A stretch of DNA of 64,000 nucleotides from Vineibacter terrae (GCF_008039615.1 NZ_VDUZ01000038.1:1-64000); one strand, 5' to 3'. Positions 1 through 9,799 are shown, counted from the first letter of the stretch. The notes: a model not told the origin generated them from the sequence alone. Made by a program: numbers and translations.

Positions 1-71
1 CGGCGCTCCAGCGCCGCTCATGTGTCCGGCGCTACGCGCCGGATGCGGCGCTGGAGCGCCGCGGCCCGGCC
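1..71. repeat. GC-rich inverted repeat, family D, at window edge
   Basis: Positions 1-17 and 45-61 are perfect 17-nt inverted arms (core CGGCGCTCCAGCGCCGC), with a second small palindrome between them. The same core recurs at 55198-55265, so this is a dispersed element. The left arm starts at the first base, so the element probably continues outside the window. It lies just upstream of the efflux operon. Confidence 0.8.
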
Positions 72-113
72 AAGTCCCCATAACGGCTGTTTGAGCACCA
101 CTGGAGGGTCGTC

Positions 114-1205
114 ATGAGGGCACCGGTCAGCCTCCAGGGAATCCTGCAGCGCATGGCGGCGGCGCGCGGCGTGCTGGTCCGGGGCGGCATCCTGGCGGTG
201 GCGGTCGCGATCGTCGTCGTCTTTGCAAGCGAATGGGTGGGCTGGACGAGCAGCCGGACGCAGCAGACGACCGACAATGCCTATGTGCGCGGCGACATCA
301 CGCCGCTCAGCGCCAAGGTCGAGGGCATCGTGCGCGCCGTGCCGGTCAACGACTTCCAGGTCGTCAAGGCGGGCGAGCTGCTGGTCGAGATCGTCGACGA
401 CGACTACCGCGCGCGCCTGGCGCAGGCCGAGGCGGATGTGCTGGCGGCCGAGGCCAGCATCGACAACATCAAGGCGCGCAAGGCCATGCAGAAGCGTCAG
501 CTCGACGAGGCCGAGGAGCAGATCAACGCGATCAAGGCCGATGTCGAGCGCAGCCGGCTGGAGGCCGAGCGCCAGCGCGAGCTGGTGAAATCGACCTATG
601 GCACGGCCCAGCGGCTGGAGGTCGCCGTCGCCGAGGAGAAGCGGTTCCGCGCCCAGCTGGCGCGCAGCGAGGCCGATCTGGAGGCGCGGCGCACGCAGCT
701 CGCCGTGCTCGATACCGAGGAAAGCGAGCTGCGCGCGGCGCTCAAGTCCAAGCAGGCCATGCTCGACCTGGCGCGCATCAATCTGGGCTACACCAAGGTG
801 GCGGCGCCGATCGACGGCATGGTGGGCGAGCGCAACGTGCGCACCGGCCAATATGTGCGGCCCGGCACGCAGCTGATCACCGTGGTGCCGCTGCAGACGG
901 TCTGGGTGGTCGCCAACTACAAGGAAACCCAGCTCACCCGGGTCGAGCCGGGACAGCGCGTCGATATCGCCGTCGACACCTTCCCCGGCGTGACGATCAG
1001 CGGGCATGTCGACAGCCTGGCCCCGGCCAGCGGCGCCCAGTTCAGCCTGCTGCCGCCGGACAACGCCACCGGCAACTTCACCAAGGTGGTGCAGCGCATT
1101 CCGGTGAAGATCGTGCTCGATGCCGACCATGCCCTCAAAGGCCGCCTGCGGCCGGGGATGTCGGTGGTCACCACCATCCATGCGGATGCGCCGGTGCGCC
1201 GATGA
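114..1205 (+). CDS. HlyD/EmrA-family membrane fusion protein of an MFS efflux pump
   Basis: Periplasmic adaptor that links an inner-membrane pump to an outer-membrane channel for drug export. The 363-residue protein has a short cytoplasmic start, one membrane helix at about residues 20-45, a DNAYVRGDITPLSAKVEG segment typical of EmrA proteins, a long Ala/Glu/Arg-rich coiled-coil hairpin at about 95-200, then the lipoyl half-motif region (IDGMVGERNVRTGQYV) and a beta-barrel domain. The start is set by GGAGGG at 103-108. The stop overlaps the start of the MFS gene by four bases (ATGA), so the two are translationally coupled. The substrate is unknown; the family commonly exports hydrophobic drugs or phenolics. 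Confidence 0.93.
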   Translation: MRAPVSLQGILQRMAAARGVLVRGGILAVAVAIVVVFASEWVGWTSSRTQQTTDNAYVRGDITPLSAKVEGIVRAVPVNDFQVVKAGELLVEIVDDDYRARLAQAEADVLAAEASIDNIKARKAMQKRQLDEAEEQINAIKADVERSRLEAERQRELVKSTYGTAQRLEVAVAEEKRFRAQLARSEADLEARRTQLAVLDTEESELRAALKSKQAMLDLARINLGYTKVAAPIDGMVGERNVRTGQYVRPGTQLITVVPLQTVWVVANYKETQLTRVEPGQRVDIAVDTFPGVTISGHVDSLAPASGAQFSLLPPDNATGNFTKVVQRIPVKIVLDADHALKGRLRPGMSVVTTIHADAPVRR

Positions 1206-2794
1206 GCGACGTCGCGGTTCCTGCGGGCGGCATGCCGCCGGCGCCCGAGACGATCACGGCCCGGGCCGCGGTGGGCGTCCTCAGCGTGATGCTCGGCGCG
1301 GCGATGTCGACCCTCAGCACGCGCCTCGCCAGCTTCGGGCTGGCGGATATCCAGGGCGCGATCGGCGCCGGCTTCGACGAAGGGTCCTGGATCACGACAG
1401 CCTACACCGTCGGCGACATCGCCATCATACCGTTCGCGTCGTGGATCGGGCTGTCGTTCTCGGTGCGCCGCCTGGTGGTGATCAGCGCCGGCTGCTTCGT
1501 CATCTTCTCGCTGCTCTGCCCGCTGGCGCCGGACCTGCCGAGCCTGCTGGCGCTGCAATTCGCGCGCGGGCTGAGCGCCGGCACGCTGATCCCGGTGACG
1601 CTGTTCATCATGATCCGCTGGCTGCCGCTGCGCTGGCGGCTGTACGGGTTCGGGCTCTACAGCCTCAGCTCGACGTTCACGTCGAACATCTCGGCGACGT
1701 TCGAAGGCTGGATCACCGAAGCACTGTCATGGCGCTTCATCTTCTGGATGGCCGCGGCGGTCGGCGCCATGGTGGTGGCAGGCACCGCATGGGGGTTGCC
1801 GCGGGAGCCCTCCAACCGGGAGGTCCTTCGCAACGGCGACTGGTTCGGCATGGCCACCTGCGCGCTGGGCCTGGGCTTCCTGTCGGCGGCCCTGGACCAG
1901 GGCAATCGTCTCGATTGGCTGGGCTCGGGATTGATCAACGGCCTGCTGCTGGCCGGCGCGGGCCTGATGGTGGTTTTCGTCGTCCACGAGCTGCGGCATC
2001 CGGCGCCTCTGATCGACCTGCGCCTGCTGCGGCATATCAACCTCGCGCTGGGCATGGTGACCATGCTCGCGTTCCGCATCGCCTTGCTGGCCTCAGCCTA
2101 CGTGCTGCCGCAGTACCTCACGCGCATCCAGGGCTATCGGCCGCAGGATGTCGGCGAGGTGCTGTTCTGGGTGGCGTTGCCGCAGCTGCTGCTGCCGTTC
2201 GTGATCCCCACGATCCTGCGCTTCGTCGATGTGCGGCTGCTGCTGGCGCTGGGCTTCGGCCTGCTGACCGCAAGCTGCTTCATGAGCGTGGAGATCACCC
2301 ATGACTGGGCCGGGCCCGAGTTCCTGCCGGCGGAGTTCATCCAGGCCGTGGCGCAGCCCATCATCGTCGTCTCGGTGATCACGCTGGGCTTCTCCGTCGT
2401 GAAGTCACCGGCCGACGGCCTGAGCCTGGCGCGCCTCGTCAACCTCGTGCGCAGCTTCGGCGGCACGGTCGGCATCGCCGTCGTGGGCACGCTGATCACC
2501 GTGCGCGAGCATGTCCACGCCAACCTGATCAACCTCAACGTCGACATCGGCGACTGGATGACCGACCAGCGCACGGCGGCGCTGAGCAACGCCGTCGCCG
2601 GCCGCAGCGTCGGCGACGAGCAGGCGACGTTGCGTGGCTATGCATTGCTCGCGCGCGTCATCCAGCGCGAGGCCTTCGTCCTGGCCTACGCCGATGCCTT
2701 CGCCGTGATCGGGGCCGTGCTCCTGGTCGTGCTGCTGCTCTACGTGCTCGCCCGTCCGGTCGACGTGTCGGTCCATATCCCGAAGCGGGCGTGA
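1202..2794 (+). CDS. DHA2-family MFS multidrug exporter (EmrB-like)
   Basis: Proton-driven inner-membrane exporter, 530 residues, with about 14 hydrophobic segments as expected for the DHA2 (14-TM) group. The segment ADIQGAIGAGFDEGSWITTAY near the first helix is the usual EmrB-type signature. It starts at an ATG inside the stop of the adaptor gene; a longer upstream reading in this frame lies over the adaptor gene and is not coding. With its partner it should form a two-part pump that needs a TolC-like channel encoded elsewhere. No regulator gene is adjacent, and the cargo cannot be told from the sequence. Confidence 0.93.
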   Translation: MSDVAVPAGGMPPAPETITARAAVGVLSVMLGAAMSTLSTRLASFGLADIQGAIGAGFDEGSWITTAYTVGDIAIIPFASWIGLSFSVRRLVVISAGCFVIFSLLCPLAPDLPSLLALQFARGLSAGTLIPVTLFIMIRWLPLRWRLYGFGLYSLSSTFTSNISATFEGWITEALSWRFIFWMAAAVGAMVVAGTAWGLPREPSNREVLRNGDWFGMATCALGLGFLSAALDQGNRLDWLGSGLINGLLLAGAGLMVVFVVHELRHPAPLIDLRLLRHINLALGMVTMLAFRIALLASAYVLPQYLTRIQGYRPQDVGEVLFWVALPQLLLPFVIPTILRFVDVRLLLALGFGLLTASCFMSVEITHDWAGPEFLPAEFIQAVAQPIIVVSVITLGFSVVKSPADGLSLARLVNLVRSFGGTVGIAVVGTLITVREHVHANLINLNVDIGDWMTDQRTAALSNAVAGRSVGDEQATLRGYALLARVIQREAFVLAYADAFAVIGAVLLVVLLLYVLARPVDVSVHIPKRA

Positions 2795-2805
2795 GCGGGC
2801 CTGCT

Positions 2806-2889
2806 GTCATCCCGAGCGCAGCGAGGATCTTCCGCAGATGGCGCACGGTGCGTCCCTCGCGGGAGATCCCTCGCTGCGCTCGGGATGAC
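2806..2889. repeat. Palindromic repeat family A, copy 1
   Basis: Begins GTCATCCCGAGCGCAGCGAG and ends with the inverse complement (CTCGCTGCGCTCGGGATGAC), with a GCGCACGGTGCG small palindrome at the centre. One of at least six near-full copies in the window. It sits between the convergent efflux operon and ABC-F gene, where a long hairpin could end transcription from both sides. Confidence 0.9.
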
Positions 2890-2933
2890 GGCAGGCCTGG
2901 GATGACAAAGAAGATATGCGAATGCCCTGGCGC

Positions 2934-4466
2934 TCACTTTGAGAGATTCCGCATAGCCTCCGGCGCATCGACCTCGGTCATCCGGCCGCCCTGGATCAGA
3001 AGGAAGCGCGTGCCCAGCGTCTTCATGAACCGGCGGTCGTGGGACACCAGCACACAGGTCGCCGCGTGCGCCAGGATCTCGGCCTCGAGCTTCTCCTGCC
3101 CGGCGATGTCGACATGGTTGGTGGGTTCGTCCATCAGGTAGACATTCGGCTCGAGCAGGCGCAGCGCCAGCAGGCCCAGGCGCGCCTTCTGGCCCGGCGA
3201 TAGCTGCGCAATGGGCTGAAGCTGCCGCTCCACCGCGAAGCCGGCGCCGGCCAGCAGGCTGCGGCTGCGCTGGTCGCCAAGGCGGAAGCTGTCGCCGATG
3301 AAGGCCAGCGGCGTTGCGCCGCCGGGCAGGTGCGACATGAGCTGGTCGATATAGCCGGGTACGACCGATGGGCTGATCGTGACCCCCGGCACGCTGTCAT
3401 GCTCGATCATCGCCCGGCGCAGCAGCGCGATGAAGCGCGATTTGCCGACGCCATTGCGCCCCAGCACGATGAGACGATCCTGCTGCAGGATCGCGAGCTT
3501 GCCGGTGCGGAAGAGGGCGCGGCCATCCGGCGCTTCCACCGTGACATCGTCGAGCCTGACCAGCACGCGCGCATGCGTGCCGCGGTTGGCCAGCCGGATA
3601 TCGCCCGGCTTCTCGACGGGTGCCCGCCGCAATGTCTGCTCGAGGTCGTCGGCGCGCTGTGCCATCTGCTTGGCCTTCTTCTGGGACGCATCGCTGCCGC
3701 TGTTGATGCCGATGTTGCGCAGGGCGTGGGCGCTCTGGCGCAGGCGGTCCGCCTCGCGGCTGTCCTTGGCGAATTTCGCCTCCTGTGCGGCGTCCGCCTC
3801 GGCCAGCAGGCGGCGGGCACGCGAGTAGGGATGGGCGTAGTAATGCGATATCCCCTCGCGCAGAAAGAGCGTGTGCGTCGTGCAGGTATCCAGGAACTGC
3901 CGGTCGTGGCTGGTGATCACCATGGGGATCCGGCGCGCCGGACTCGTGACCCACGCCTCCAGCAGGCCGATCTTGGCCAGGTCGAGATGGTTCGTCGGCT
4001 CGTCGAGCAGCAGCGCGTCGGGGTCAGTGACCCAGGCGCGCGCGATCAGCGCCAGCCGCTGCCAGCCGCCGCTGAGCGCCTGCAGGGGGCGCCCGCGCAG
4101 GTCGGCGGGCGTCTCCAGCTCGTCGAGCACGAGGTCGACCCGCCAGCTTTCGCTGTCGCGATCGGCCGGCGGCAAGGCCCGGCGCACGCAGTCGGCCAGG
4201 GACAGGCCCAGCAGGTTGGAGGGGACCTCCTGCTCGACGAGCCCGACCCGCAGGCCGCGCGAGCGCACGACCTCGCCGCTCGTGGGCTCGGCCAGGCCGG
4301 CCAGGCATCGCAGCAGGGTGGTCTTGCCGGTGCCGTTGCCGCCGACGAGGCCCAGGCGATCGGCATCACCGATCATCAGGTTGAGGTTCTGGAATAGGGG
4401 GGCAGGCGCAAGCACGCTCACGCTGCGCAGGCTGAACGAGCCCATGTTCGACTCACTGGTTGTCAT
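2934..4466 (-). CDS. ABC-F family ATPase (ribosome-associated type)
   Basis: Soluble protein of 510 residues with two ABC ATPase domains and no membrane part, which defines the ABC-F family (EttA, Uup and antibiotic-resistance members acting on the ribosome). Domain 1 has GGNGTGKTTL, LSGGWQ and DEPTNHLD; domain 2 has GRNGVGKSRF, LSPGQKARLG and DEPTNHVD. The charged linker between them (about residues 225-290, rich in Ala/Lys/Arg) is the part that reaches into the ribosome in known members. The start could also be Met8 (MGSFSLRSVS). The neighbouring efflux pair hints at a drug-protection role, but a housekeeping translation factor is equally possible. Confidence 0.9.
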   Translation of the reverse strand: MTTSESNMGSFSLRSVSVLAPAPLFQNLNLMIGDADRLGLVGGNGTGKTTLLRCLAGLAEPTSGEVVRSRGLRVGLVEQEVPSNLLGLSLADCVRRALPPADRDSESWRVDLVLDELETPADLRGRPLQALSGGWQRLALIARAWVTDPDALLLDEPTNHLDLAKIGLLEAWVTSPARRIPMVITSHDRQFLDTCTTHTLFLREGISHYYAHPYSRARRLLAEADAAQEAKFAKDSREADRLRQSAHALRNIGINSGSDASQKKAKQMAQRADDLEQTLRRAPVEKPGDIRLANRGTHARVLVRLDDVTVEAPDGRALFRTGKLAILQQDRLIVLGRNGVGKSRFIALLRRAMIEHDSVPGVTISPSVVPGYIDQLMSHLPGGATPLAFIGDSFRLGDQRSRSLLAGAGFAVERQLQPIAQLSPGQKARLGLLALRLLEPNVYLMDEPTNHVDIAGQEKLEAEILAHAATCVLVSHDRRFMKTLGTRFLLIQGGRMTEVDAPEAMRNLSK

Positions 4467-4847
4467 GCCAACGGAAAGGCGCGCCCGCGGGCGAATGCCT
4501 CAAGATGCCGTTCGGGACAGACCAGACGGAGCGGAACGCTGTGGTGTCAGTTCCGTGCGATGGCCGGCCCCACGACGTGCTGTCGCGGGGCGTGGCAGGG
4601 GCCGCGCGGGTGGTGCTGATTGTATGCGCTCACGCAGCCCTCCCTGCCGGATGGAATCCGCTCGAGTGGTTACGGGATGTCGGTGCGGTTTGCAAGAGCA
4701 CCCGTAGCCGCCCGGGACGGCGGTGTTCCGAATCCGGCACAGCCCGTGCGATCCAGGCTAGCGGGTATGTTGTCCGCGTGGTTGTGTGCGCTGCCCGCTA
4801 CCGACGACATTGGCGGGCCGTCCATGCTGGGCCCGAGGAGGATTCTG
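4467..4847. other. Intergenic region between divergent genes, no gene seen
   Basis: About 380 bases separate the divergent ABC-F and CoA-transferase genes. Reading frames here give arginine- and proline-rich peptides with no family character. The region must hold promoters for both genes but I cannot pick out a convincing -35/-10 pair. A strong GAGGAGGA at 4835-4842 belongs to the downstream gene. Confidence 0.6.
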
Positions 4848-6038
4848 TTGAGCTACGACGCCCCATTCGCCGGGTTGAAGGTGGTCGACCTGAGCCAGGG
4901 AATCGCCGGTCCCTATTGCGGCATGATGCTGGCGCAGCACGGCGCCAATGTGATCAAGGTCGAGACCACCGAGGGCGCGGGCGACTGGTCGCGCGGGCTG
5001 GGCGTGCGGTATGGCAACCATTCCGTGTTCTCGATCGTGGGCAACATGGGCAAGCGCAGCGTGGCGCTCAACCTCAAGACCGAGGCCGGCCGTGACGTGC
5101 TCTGGCGCCTGCTGGACGAGGCCGACGTGTTCATGGAGGGCTTCCGGCCGGGCGTCATCAAGCGGCTGGGCTTCGACTACGAGGCGGTGTCGGCGCGCGT
5201 GCCGCGGCTCCTCTACGTCTCGATCTCGGGCTTCGGCCAATCCGGACCGCTGGCCGAGCGGCCGGCGACGGACCCGGTGCTGCAGGCCTATACCGGCATG
5301 ATGGTGGAGAACCGCGGCGAGGACGGCATCCCGCACCGCGTGCCGGTGATCGTGGTCGACATGTCCACCGCGCTCTACGCTTTCCAGGCGGTCTCGGCGG
5401 CGCTCTACGCGCGCCGCGACCAGCCGCGCGGCCGCTTCATCGAGATCAGCCTCATGCAGGCCGCCGCCGCGCTGCAGTCGATCCGCATGATGGCCTGCCA
5501 TCTGGAGGGCGGCACCATGAAGCCCGGCGCCGTACCGGGCGGCGTGTTCAAGACGGCGGATGGCTGGATATCGATGGCGGTCATCAACGACCGCGACTGG
5601 CTGGCCATGTGCGAGGCGATGGAGCTGCCGCAGCTGGGCCGCGACGAGCGGTTCGCCACCCCGGCAGCACGGGTGGCTGATCCCGAGGCGCTCTATGCGA
5701 TCGTCAGGCCGGCGCTCGCGGCGCGTCCGACGCAGCACTGGGCGGAACGGTTCGGCGCCGCGCGCCTGATGTACGAGCGTCTGAACTCATATGCTGAGTT
5801 CATGGCCCAGCCGCACGTGGAGGCAACCAGGCTGATCCATTGGCTGAACCAGCCCGGCATGACCCAACCCGTGCCGATGCCGATCCTGCCGGGCGCTGTG
5901 ATGCCTGCCGACGGCACGCCAGGCGCCACGGCCCCGGTGTGCGGCCAGCATACCGAGGCCGTCCTGCGCGAGCACGGCTACAGCCCCGACGAGATATCGG
6001 GCCTCATGGCTGGCGGGGCTATCGCCTCGGCGCGGTGA
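4848..6038 (+). CDS. CaiB/BaiF (class III) CoA-transferase
   Basis: Moves CoA between acyl-CoA and a free acid; class III enzymes use an aspartate that forms mixed anhydrides. The 396-residue protein has the family opening FAGLKVVDLSQGIAGPYCGMMLAQHGANVIKVE, the early GDWSRG element, and a VVDMSTALYAFQAVSAALYAR stretch of the usual central helix. I start it at TTG 4848, seven bases after GAGGAGGA, because the family begins a few residues before LKVVDLS; the upstream reading adds 76 residues without family character. The acyl substrate is unknown. It stands alone, between divergent and convergent neighbours. Confidence 0.9.
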   Translation: MSYDAPFAGLKVVDLSQGIAGPYCGMMLAQHGANVIKVETTEGAGDWSRGLGVRYGNHSVFSIVGNMGKRSVALNLKTEAGRDVLWRLLDEADVFMEGFRPGVIKRLGFDYEAVSARVPRLLYVSISGFGQSGPLAERPATDPVLQAYTGMMVENRGEDGIPHRVPVIVVDMSTALYAFQAVSAALYARRDQPRGRFIEISLMQAAAALQSIRMMACHLEGGTMKPGAVPGGVFKTADGWISMAVINDRDWLAMCEAMELPQLGRDERFATPAARVADPEALYAIVRPALAARPTQHWAERFGAARLMYERLNSYAEFMAQPHVEATRLIHWLNQPGMTQPVPMPILPGAVMPADGTPGATAPVCGQHTEAVLREHGYSPDEISGLMAGGAIASAR

Positions 6039-6092
6039 TCGGCGGGCCTGCGTGCGGCTTGGTCTCCCGGCTGCCGCCTGGACGGGCGGCGA

Positions 6093-6314
6093 TCAGCTCT
6101 GCGCCTGCTGCTCGCGCAACGCCGCTTCCAGGCGATGGATGCGGTCTTCCTGGCGTTGATGCATGTCCATGAGCGAGTTGATCACCGAGATCAGGCCGGT
6201 CAGCACTTCCCAATGGCGGCCGTTGTCGGTGGTGCGGGCGGTGCGGCAGGCTGCCTGGACGGATTTCATCTGGTCTTTGAGGGATTTCATCTCGTCCATG
6301 CTCGCCACCGTCAT
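6093..6314 (-). CDS. Small predicted coiled-coil protein, unknown function
   Basis: A 73-residue acidic/basic protein without signal peptide or membrane segment. The C-terminal half (LMDMHQRQEDRIHRLEAALREQQ) reads as a heptad coiled coil. It resembles in layout, though not clearly in sequence, another short coiled-coil gene at 61982-62182. Ribosome-binding signals are weak, and Met6 could also be the start. It is convergent with the CoA-transferase gene. I do not recognise the family. Confidence 0.6.
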   Translation of the reverse strand: MTVASMDEMKSLKDQMKSVQAACRTARTTDNGRHWEVLTGLISVINSLMDMHQRQEDRIHRLEAALREQQAQS

Positions 6315-6446
6315 TCGTTGCCGCCAGCATATAGCGCTACCAGGGAGCCATCGCCATCACAGAAAGGTCACTTGATGTGGAATGATCTGGTGACGGGGTC
6401 GCCGGTGATGCGATAGTCGAGGACCGCCTCGGCAGAGGAATCCACC

Positions 6447-7706
6447 ATGCGCTATCTGCAGCGGATCTATGCCGTCCTGGTTCTCGCCGGCTTCTTCGCT
6501 GTCGCTCCGGCCCGCGCCGAGATGCCACTGCCGCGCGCCGACACGCCTGAAGACGTCGGCCTGTCGTCGTCGCAGCTGGCGCGCATCGAGGCGGTGACGC
6601 GGGAGCATATCGATTCAGGCCTGGTGCCCGGCGCCGTCATGCTTGTCGTCCGCCAGGGCAAGGTCGCGTGGTTCAAGACCCTGGGCTATCGCGATCGCGC
6701 CGCGAACGACCTGATGCGCCCGGATGCGATCTTCCGGATCTACTCGATGACCAAGCCGATCGTCAGCGTCGCCGCGATGATGCTGGTCGAGGAAGGCCGG
6801 ATGCAGATCACCGATCCCGTGGCGCGCTTCCTGCCCGAGATCGGCAAGATGAAGGTGGGTGTCGAGAAGGCCGATGCGGCCGGCAAGCCGGCGCTGGAGC
6901 TGGTGGAGCCGGACCACCCGATGACGGTGCAGGATCTGCTGCGTCACACCTCGGGCCTGATCTACGGCGCGCGCGGCCATTCGCTGGTCAACACGGCCTA
7001 TGTCCAGGCGCGCCTGGGCGATCGCGAGGCGAGCACCGCGGAGTTTGTGTCGCGGCTGTCGGCGTTGCCGTTGCGTTTCTCCCCGGGCACGCGCTGGGAG
7101 TATGGCGTGTCGACCGATGTGCTGGGCCGGCTGATCGAGGTCGTGTCGGGCAGGACGCTGAGCGCCTTCCTCGCGGAACGGATATTCCAGCCGCTGGGCA
7201 TGAGCGACACGGCGTTCTACGTGCCGGCCGACAAGATGGCACGCGCCGCCCAGCCCTGGCAGCGCCCGGACGGACCGCCCATGACCCGGCGCTTCGACGT
7301 GGCGCAGAAGCCGCGCTTCGAATCCGGCGGTGGCGGGCTCACCGCGACCATGGAAGACTATCTGCGCTTCGCCCTGATGCTGTCGAACGGCGGCGAGCTG
7401 GGCGAGCAGCGCCTCCTGGGTCGCAAGACGATCGAGTTCATGACCGCCGACCATGTCGCGGGCCTGCCGGGGCGCCCGCCAGGACTGGGCTTCGGCCTCG
7501 GCTTCGAGGTGCGCCGCAGGGTCGGCGGCGCCGGCCTGCCCGGCTCGGTGGGCGAGTTCGGCTGGGCCGGCAATGCCGGCACCCTGTTCTGGGTCGACCC
7601 CAAGGAAGACCTGATTGCGATCTACATGGTGCAGGTGAGCGACGGCGATCGCATCATGCTGCGCAACCAGTTCCGCACGATGGTGCAGGCGGCGATCGTC
7701 GACTGA
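6447..7706 (+). CDS. Secreted serine hydrolase of the class C beta-lactamase/esterase family
   Basis: A 419-residue protein with a clear Sec signal peptide (hydrophobic residues about 8-20, cleavage near ARAE). The serine-hydrolase motif SMTK lies at residues 100-103 and a Tyr motif follows in RWEYGVSTDV near residue 215; HTSGL around residue 170 is typical of the beta-lactamase-related (PBP4*/EstB-like) group. Members are esterases, D-peptidases or beta-lactam hydrolases, so the label beta-lactamase should not be read as resistance. It is probably periplasmic. It stands as a single gene and ends about 30 bases before a family A repeat. Confidence 0.9.
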   Translation: MRYLQRIYAVLVLAGFFAVAPARAEMPLPRADTPEDVGLSSSQLARIEAVTREHIDSGLVPGAVMLVVRQGKVAWFKTLGYRDRAANDLMRPDAIFRIYSMTKPIVSVAAMMLVEEGRMQITDPVARFLPEIGKMKVGVEKADAAGKPALELVEPDHPMTVQDLLRHTSGLIYGARGHSLVNTAYVQARLGDREASTAEFVSRLSALPLRFSPGTRWEYGVSTDVLGRLIEVVSGRTLSAFLAERIFQPLGMSDTAFYVPADKMARAAQPWQRPDGPPMTRRFDVAQKPRFESGGGGLTATMEDYLRFALMLSNGGELGEQRLLGRKTIEFMTADHVAGLPGRPPGLGFGLGFEVRRRVGGAGLPGSVGEFGWAGNAGTLFWVDPKEDLIAIYMVQVSDGDRIMLRNQFRTMVQAAIVD

Positions 7707-7734
7707 GATCGAATCGCTGGTCGCGGATACACCT

Positions 7735-7819
7735 GTCATCCCGAGCGCAGCGAGGGATCTCCTGCGCATGGCGCAGGGTGCGCTACTCGCCGGAGATCCC
7801 TCGCTGCGCTCGGGATGAC
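7735..7819. repeat. Palindromic repeat family A, copy 2
   Basis: Begins GTCATCCCGAGCGCAGCGAG and ends in its inverse complement; the arms are about 30 nt and nearly perfect, around a GCGCAGGGTGCGC centre. It fills the gap between the convergent hydrolase and LLM genes, a place where a hairpin can serve as a shared transcription stop. Confidence 0.9.
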
Positions 7820-7832
7820 AGTGGGACTGCAG

Positions 7833-8849
7833 CTACGCCACCGGGACCGCGGCCTCGTCCCTGGCCATCACGCCGTGGATCGCGGCGGCGATCTCGAAGG
7901 AGCGCAGGCGGGCTTTGTGGTCGTAGATCTGGCCCGCCATCATGAGCTCGTCGACGCCGGTCTCGGCGATAAAGGCCTCGATGCCGCGCCGCACCGTCTC
8001 CGGCGAGCCGACCAGCGCGCGGCTCATCGCATGCGCCACGCCGGCGCGCTCGGCCGCCGACCAGCGGCCTTCCATCGTGTCGACCGGCGGCTGCAGGGGG
8101 CCGGGCGTGCCGCGCCGCAGGTTGATGAACTGCTGCTGCAGCGAGGTGAAGAGACGCTGCGCCTCGGCATCGGTGTCGGCGGCGACCACCGCGATCCCGG
8201 CCATGGCGTAGGGCTGCGCAAGCTGCTCCGACGGCTTGAATTGCTGTCGATAGATGTCCAGCGCATCGAGCAGGTGGTCGGGCGCGAAATGCGAGGCGAA
8301 GGCGAAGGGCAAGCCCAGCGCCGCGGCGAGCTGGGCACCGAACAGGCTGGAGCCCAGGATCCAGATCGGGATGTCGAGTCCGGCTCCCGGCACCGCGCGC
8401 ACGGCCTGCCCGGGTTGGGCCGGCTGCAGATAGGCCTGCAGCTCGATCACGTCCTGCGGAAAGCGGTCGGCGCCGGCGAGATAGCGGCGCAGGGCTTGCG
8501 CGGTGCGCATGTCCGTGCCCGGCGCGCGGCCCAGGCCCAGGTCGATGCGGCCGGGATAGAGGGACTCGAGCGTGCCGAACTGCTCGGCGACCATCAGCGG
8601 CGCATGGTTGGGCAGCATGATGCCGCCGGAGCCGACCCGGATGGTGCGCGTGCCGGCGGCGACATGTCCGATCACCACCGCCGTCGCGGCGCTGGCAATG
8701 CCGGGCATGTTGTGATGCTCGGCCAGCCAGTAGCGCTTGTAGCCCCAGCGTTCGGCATGCTGGGCGAGATCGAGGCTGTTGCGGAAGGCGAGGCCGGCAT
8801 CGCCGCCGGCGATGATCGGCGACAGGTCGAGTACGGAAAAGGGAATCAC
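7833..8849 (-). CDS. LLM-class flavin-dependent oxidoreductase (YhbW/MsnO8 type)
   Basis: Bacterial-luciferase-like TIM-barrel monooxygenase, 338 residues. [10 protein letters not shown] at the start, [13 protein letters not shown] near residue 50 and [16 protein letters not shown] near residue 105 are typical of the YhbW/MsnO8 group, which resembles the luciferase alpha chain. I choose GTG at 8849 because family members start directly before PFSVLDLSP; a longer reading to 8906 adds unrelated residues. The substrate is unknown. It is one of five LLM proteins in the window and the only one of this subfamily. Confidence 0.9.
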   Translation of the reverse strand: MIPFSVLDLSPIIAGGDAGLAFRNSLDLAQHAERWGYKRYWLAEHHNMPGIASAATAVVIGHVAAGTRTIRVGSGGIMLPNHAPLMVAEQFGTLESLYPGRIDLGLGRAPGTDMRTAQALRRYLAGADRFPQDVIELQAYLQPAQPGQAVRAVPGAGLDIPIWILGSSLFGAQLAAALGLPFAFASHFAPDHLLDALDIYRQQFKPSEQLAQPYAMAGIAVVAADTDAEAQRLFTSLQQQFINLRRGTPGPLQPPVDTMEGRWSAAERAGVAHAMSRALVGSPETVRRGIEAFIAETGVDELMMAGQIYDHKARLRSFEIAAAIHGVMARDEAAVPVA

Positions 8850-8970
8850 GGCGGACCACCTGTTGGCGTGGCATGCGCTGCGCGCACGTTGCATTCGCGC
8901 CAGCATATGGGCATCCGCCGCAGGGACGCCAACTCTAAACCGGGTCGCTGCGCCAGGCGTGGTCAGCCTG

Positions 8971-9780
8971 TCACCGTCGCCAACCCGGCATCAGCCTGCC
9001 GAGGAGGCCCACCGGCCGGCCGGGCTGCACCAGCTTGAAATTGTTGGGGATCATGGCGTGGCCACGCCACAGCGGTATGGCGCCATGGCCTTCAGGGTCG
9101 AACGGATCGTCGGGACTGGCGAATCTCACCGCAGCGAAATGCCCTGTCTTGCTCAGATGCGCGCAGCTTTGGGCGATCTGAGCCCAGTTCGCGGGCGGTT
9201 CTGGGTCCGGGGCGGGATGGCGTGCCGCACGCACGACCACCCATTCCGGCCCGCGGTCTCCCTTGAACCAGATGGCCGGGTTCAGGTCCGGATCACCCGC
9301 CGATGCCGTGACCTCGCGGCCTTGCTCTTCCAGGCGCTCACGCACCGCTTCCACGGCGCAGTCGTGCACCTCCCAGTCGGTCATTTCGATGCGCTCGTCG
9401 GTGACCAATGCGCCCGGATCGACCGGCTCGCCGGTTTGCGCGTGGCGAAGGCCCCAGCCGCAATGGACCGGCGACCATGCATCCGATGAAAGCCGCATGG
9501 GCAGGACGCAGGGGTGTCCGCGGCAGGCACCGGCGATCCTCATCAGTCCCTTTCGGTTCCCCGGCAGCTCCAGCTCCCGGTGCTCATCCTCGATCTGGAC
9601 GAAGAAAAGCTGGTTGCCGATGCGAAACGACAGGTGCTCCAGGAACGGCGGCTCAAAGCGTGCCTTGAGCCAGGCGAGCGATGCCGGCGCGTGCCGTTGG
9701 ATGTGCTCGCCCGCCGCCTGCCAGCATTGATGGAACGCTTCGGCAGGCCGGTGCGCTTCAATCCGCTGCATGGCTTGCAT
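8971..9780 (-). CDS. Hypothetical protein, unknown function
   Basis: A soluble protein of up to 269 residues with no signal peptide and no membrane segment; it is rich in Trp and His. The middle section ([24 protein letters not shown]) looks like beta-strand, and the C-terminus ends [10 protein letters not shown]. Met4 (start 9771) has a better-placed GGGGGA than the first ATG and may be the true start. It is transcribed away from the CoA-transferase pair, from an AT-rich gap carrying an inverted repeat. I do not recognise the family, and no motif suggests a reaction. Confidence 0.65.
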   Translation of the reverse strand: MQAMQRIEAHRPAEAFHQCWQAAGEHIQRHAPASLAWLKARFEPPFLEHLSFRIGNQLFFVQIEDEHRELELPGNRKGLMRIAGACRGHPCVLPMRLSSDAWSPVHCGWGLRHAQTGEPVDPGALVTDERIEMTDWEVHDCAVEAVRERLEEQGREVTASAGDPDLNPAIWFKGDRGPEWVVVRAARHPAPDPEPPANWAQIAQSCAHLSKTGHFAAVRFASPDDPFDPEGHGAIPLWRGHAMIPNNFKLVQPGRPVGLLGRLMPGWRR

Positions 9781-9799
9781 CCCCCAACTTCAAGTTGTT

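Noticed and set aside
233-1201. N-terminal extension of the MFS pump reading frame (853-residue version)
   Set aside because: The extra 323 residues lie over the adaptor gene in another frame and are Arg/Gly/Ala-rich; the real start is ATG 1202 in the ATGA overlap.
6447-7706. True beta-lactamase resistance gene
   Set aside because: The SMTK/HTSGL pattern fits the broad esterase/peptidase group; there is no evidence for beta-lactam turnover.
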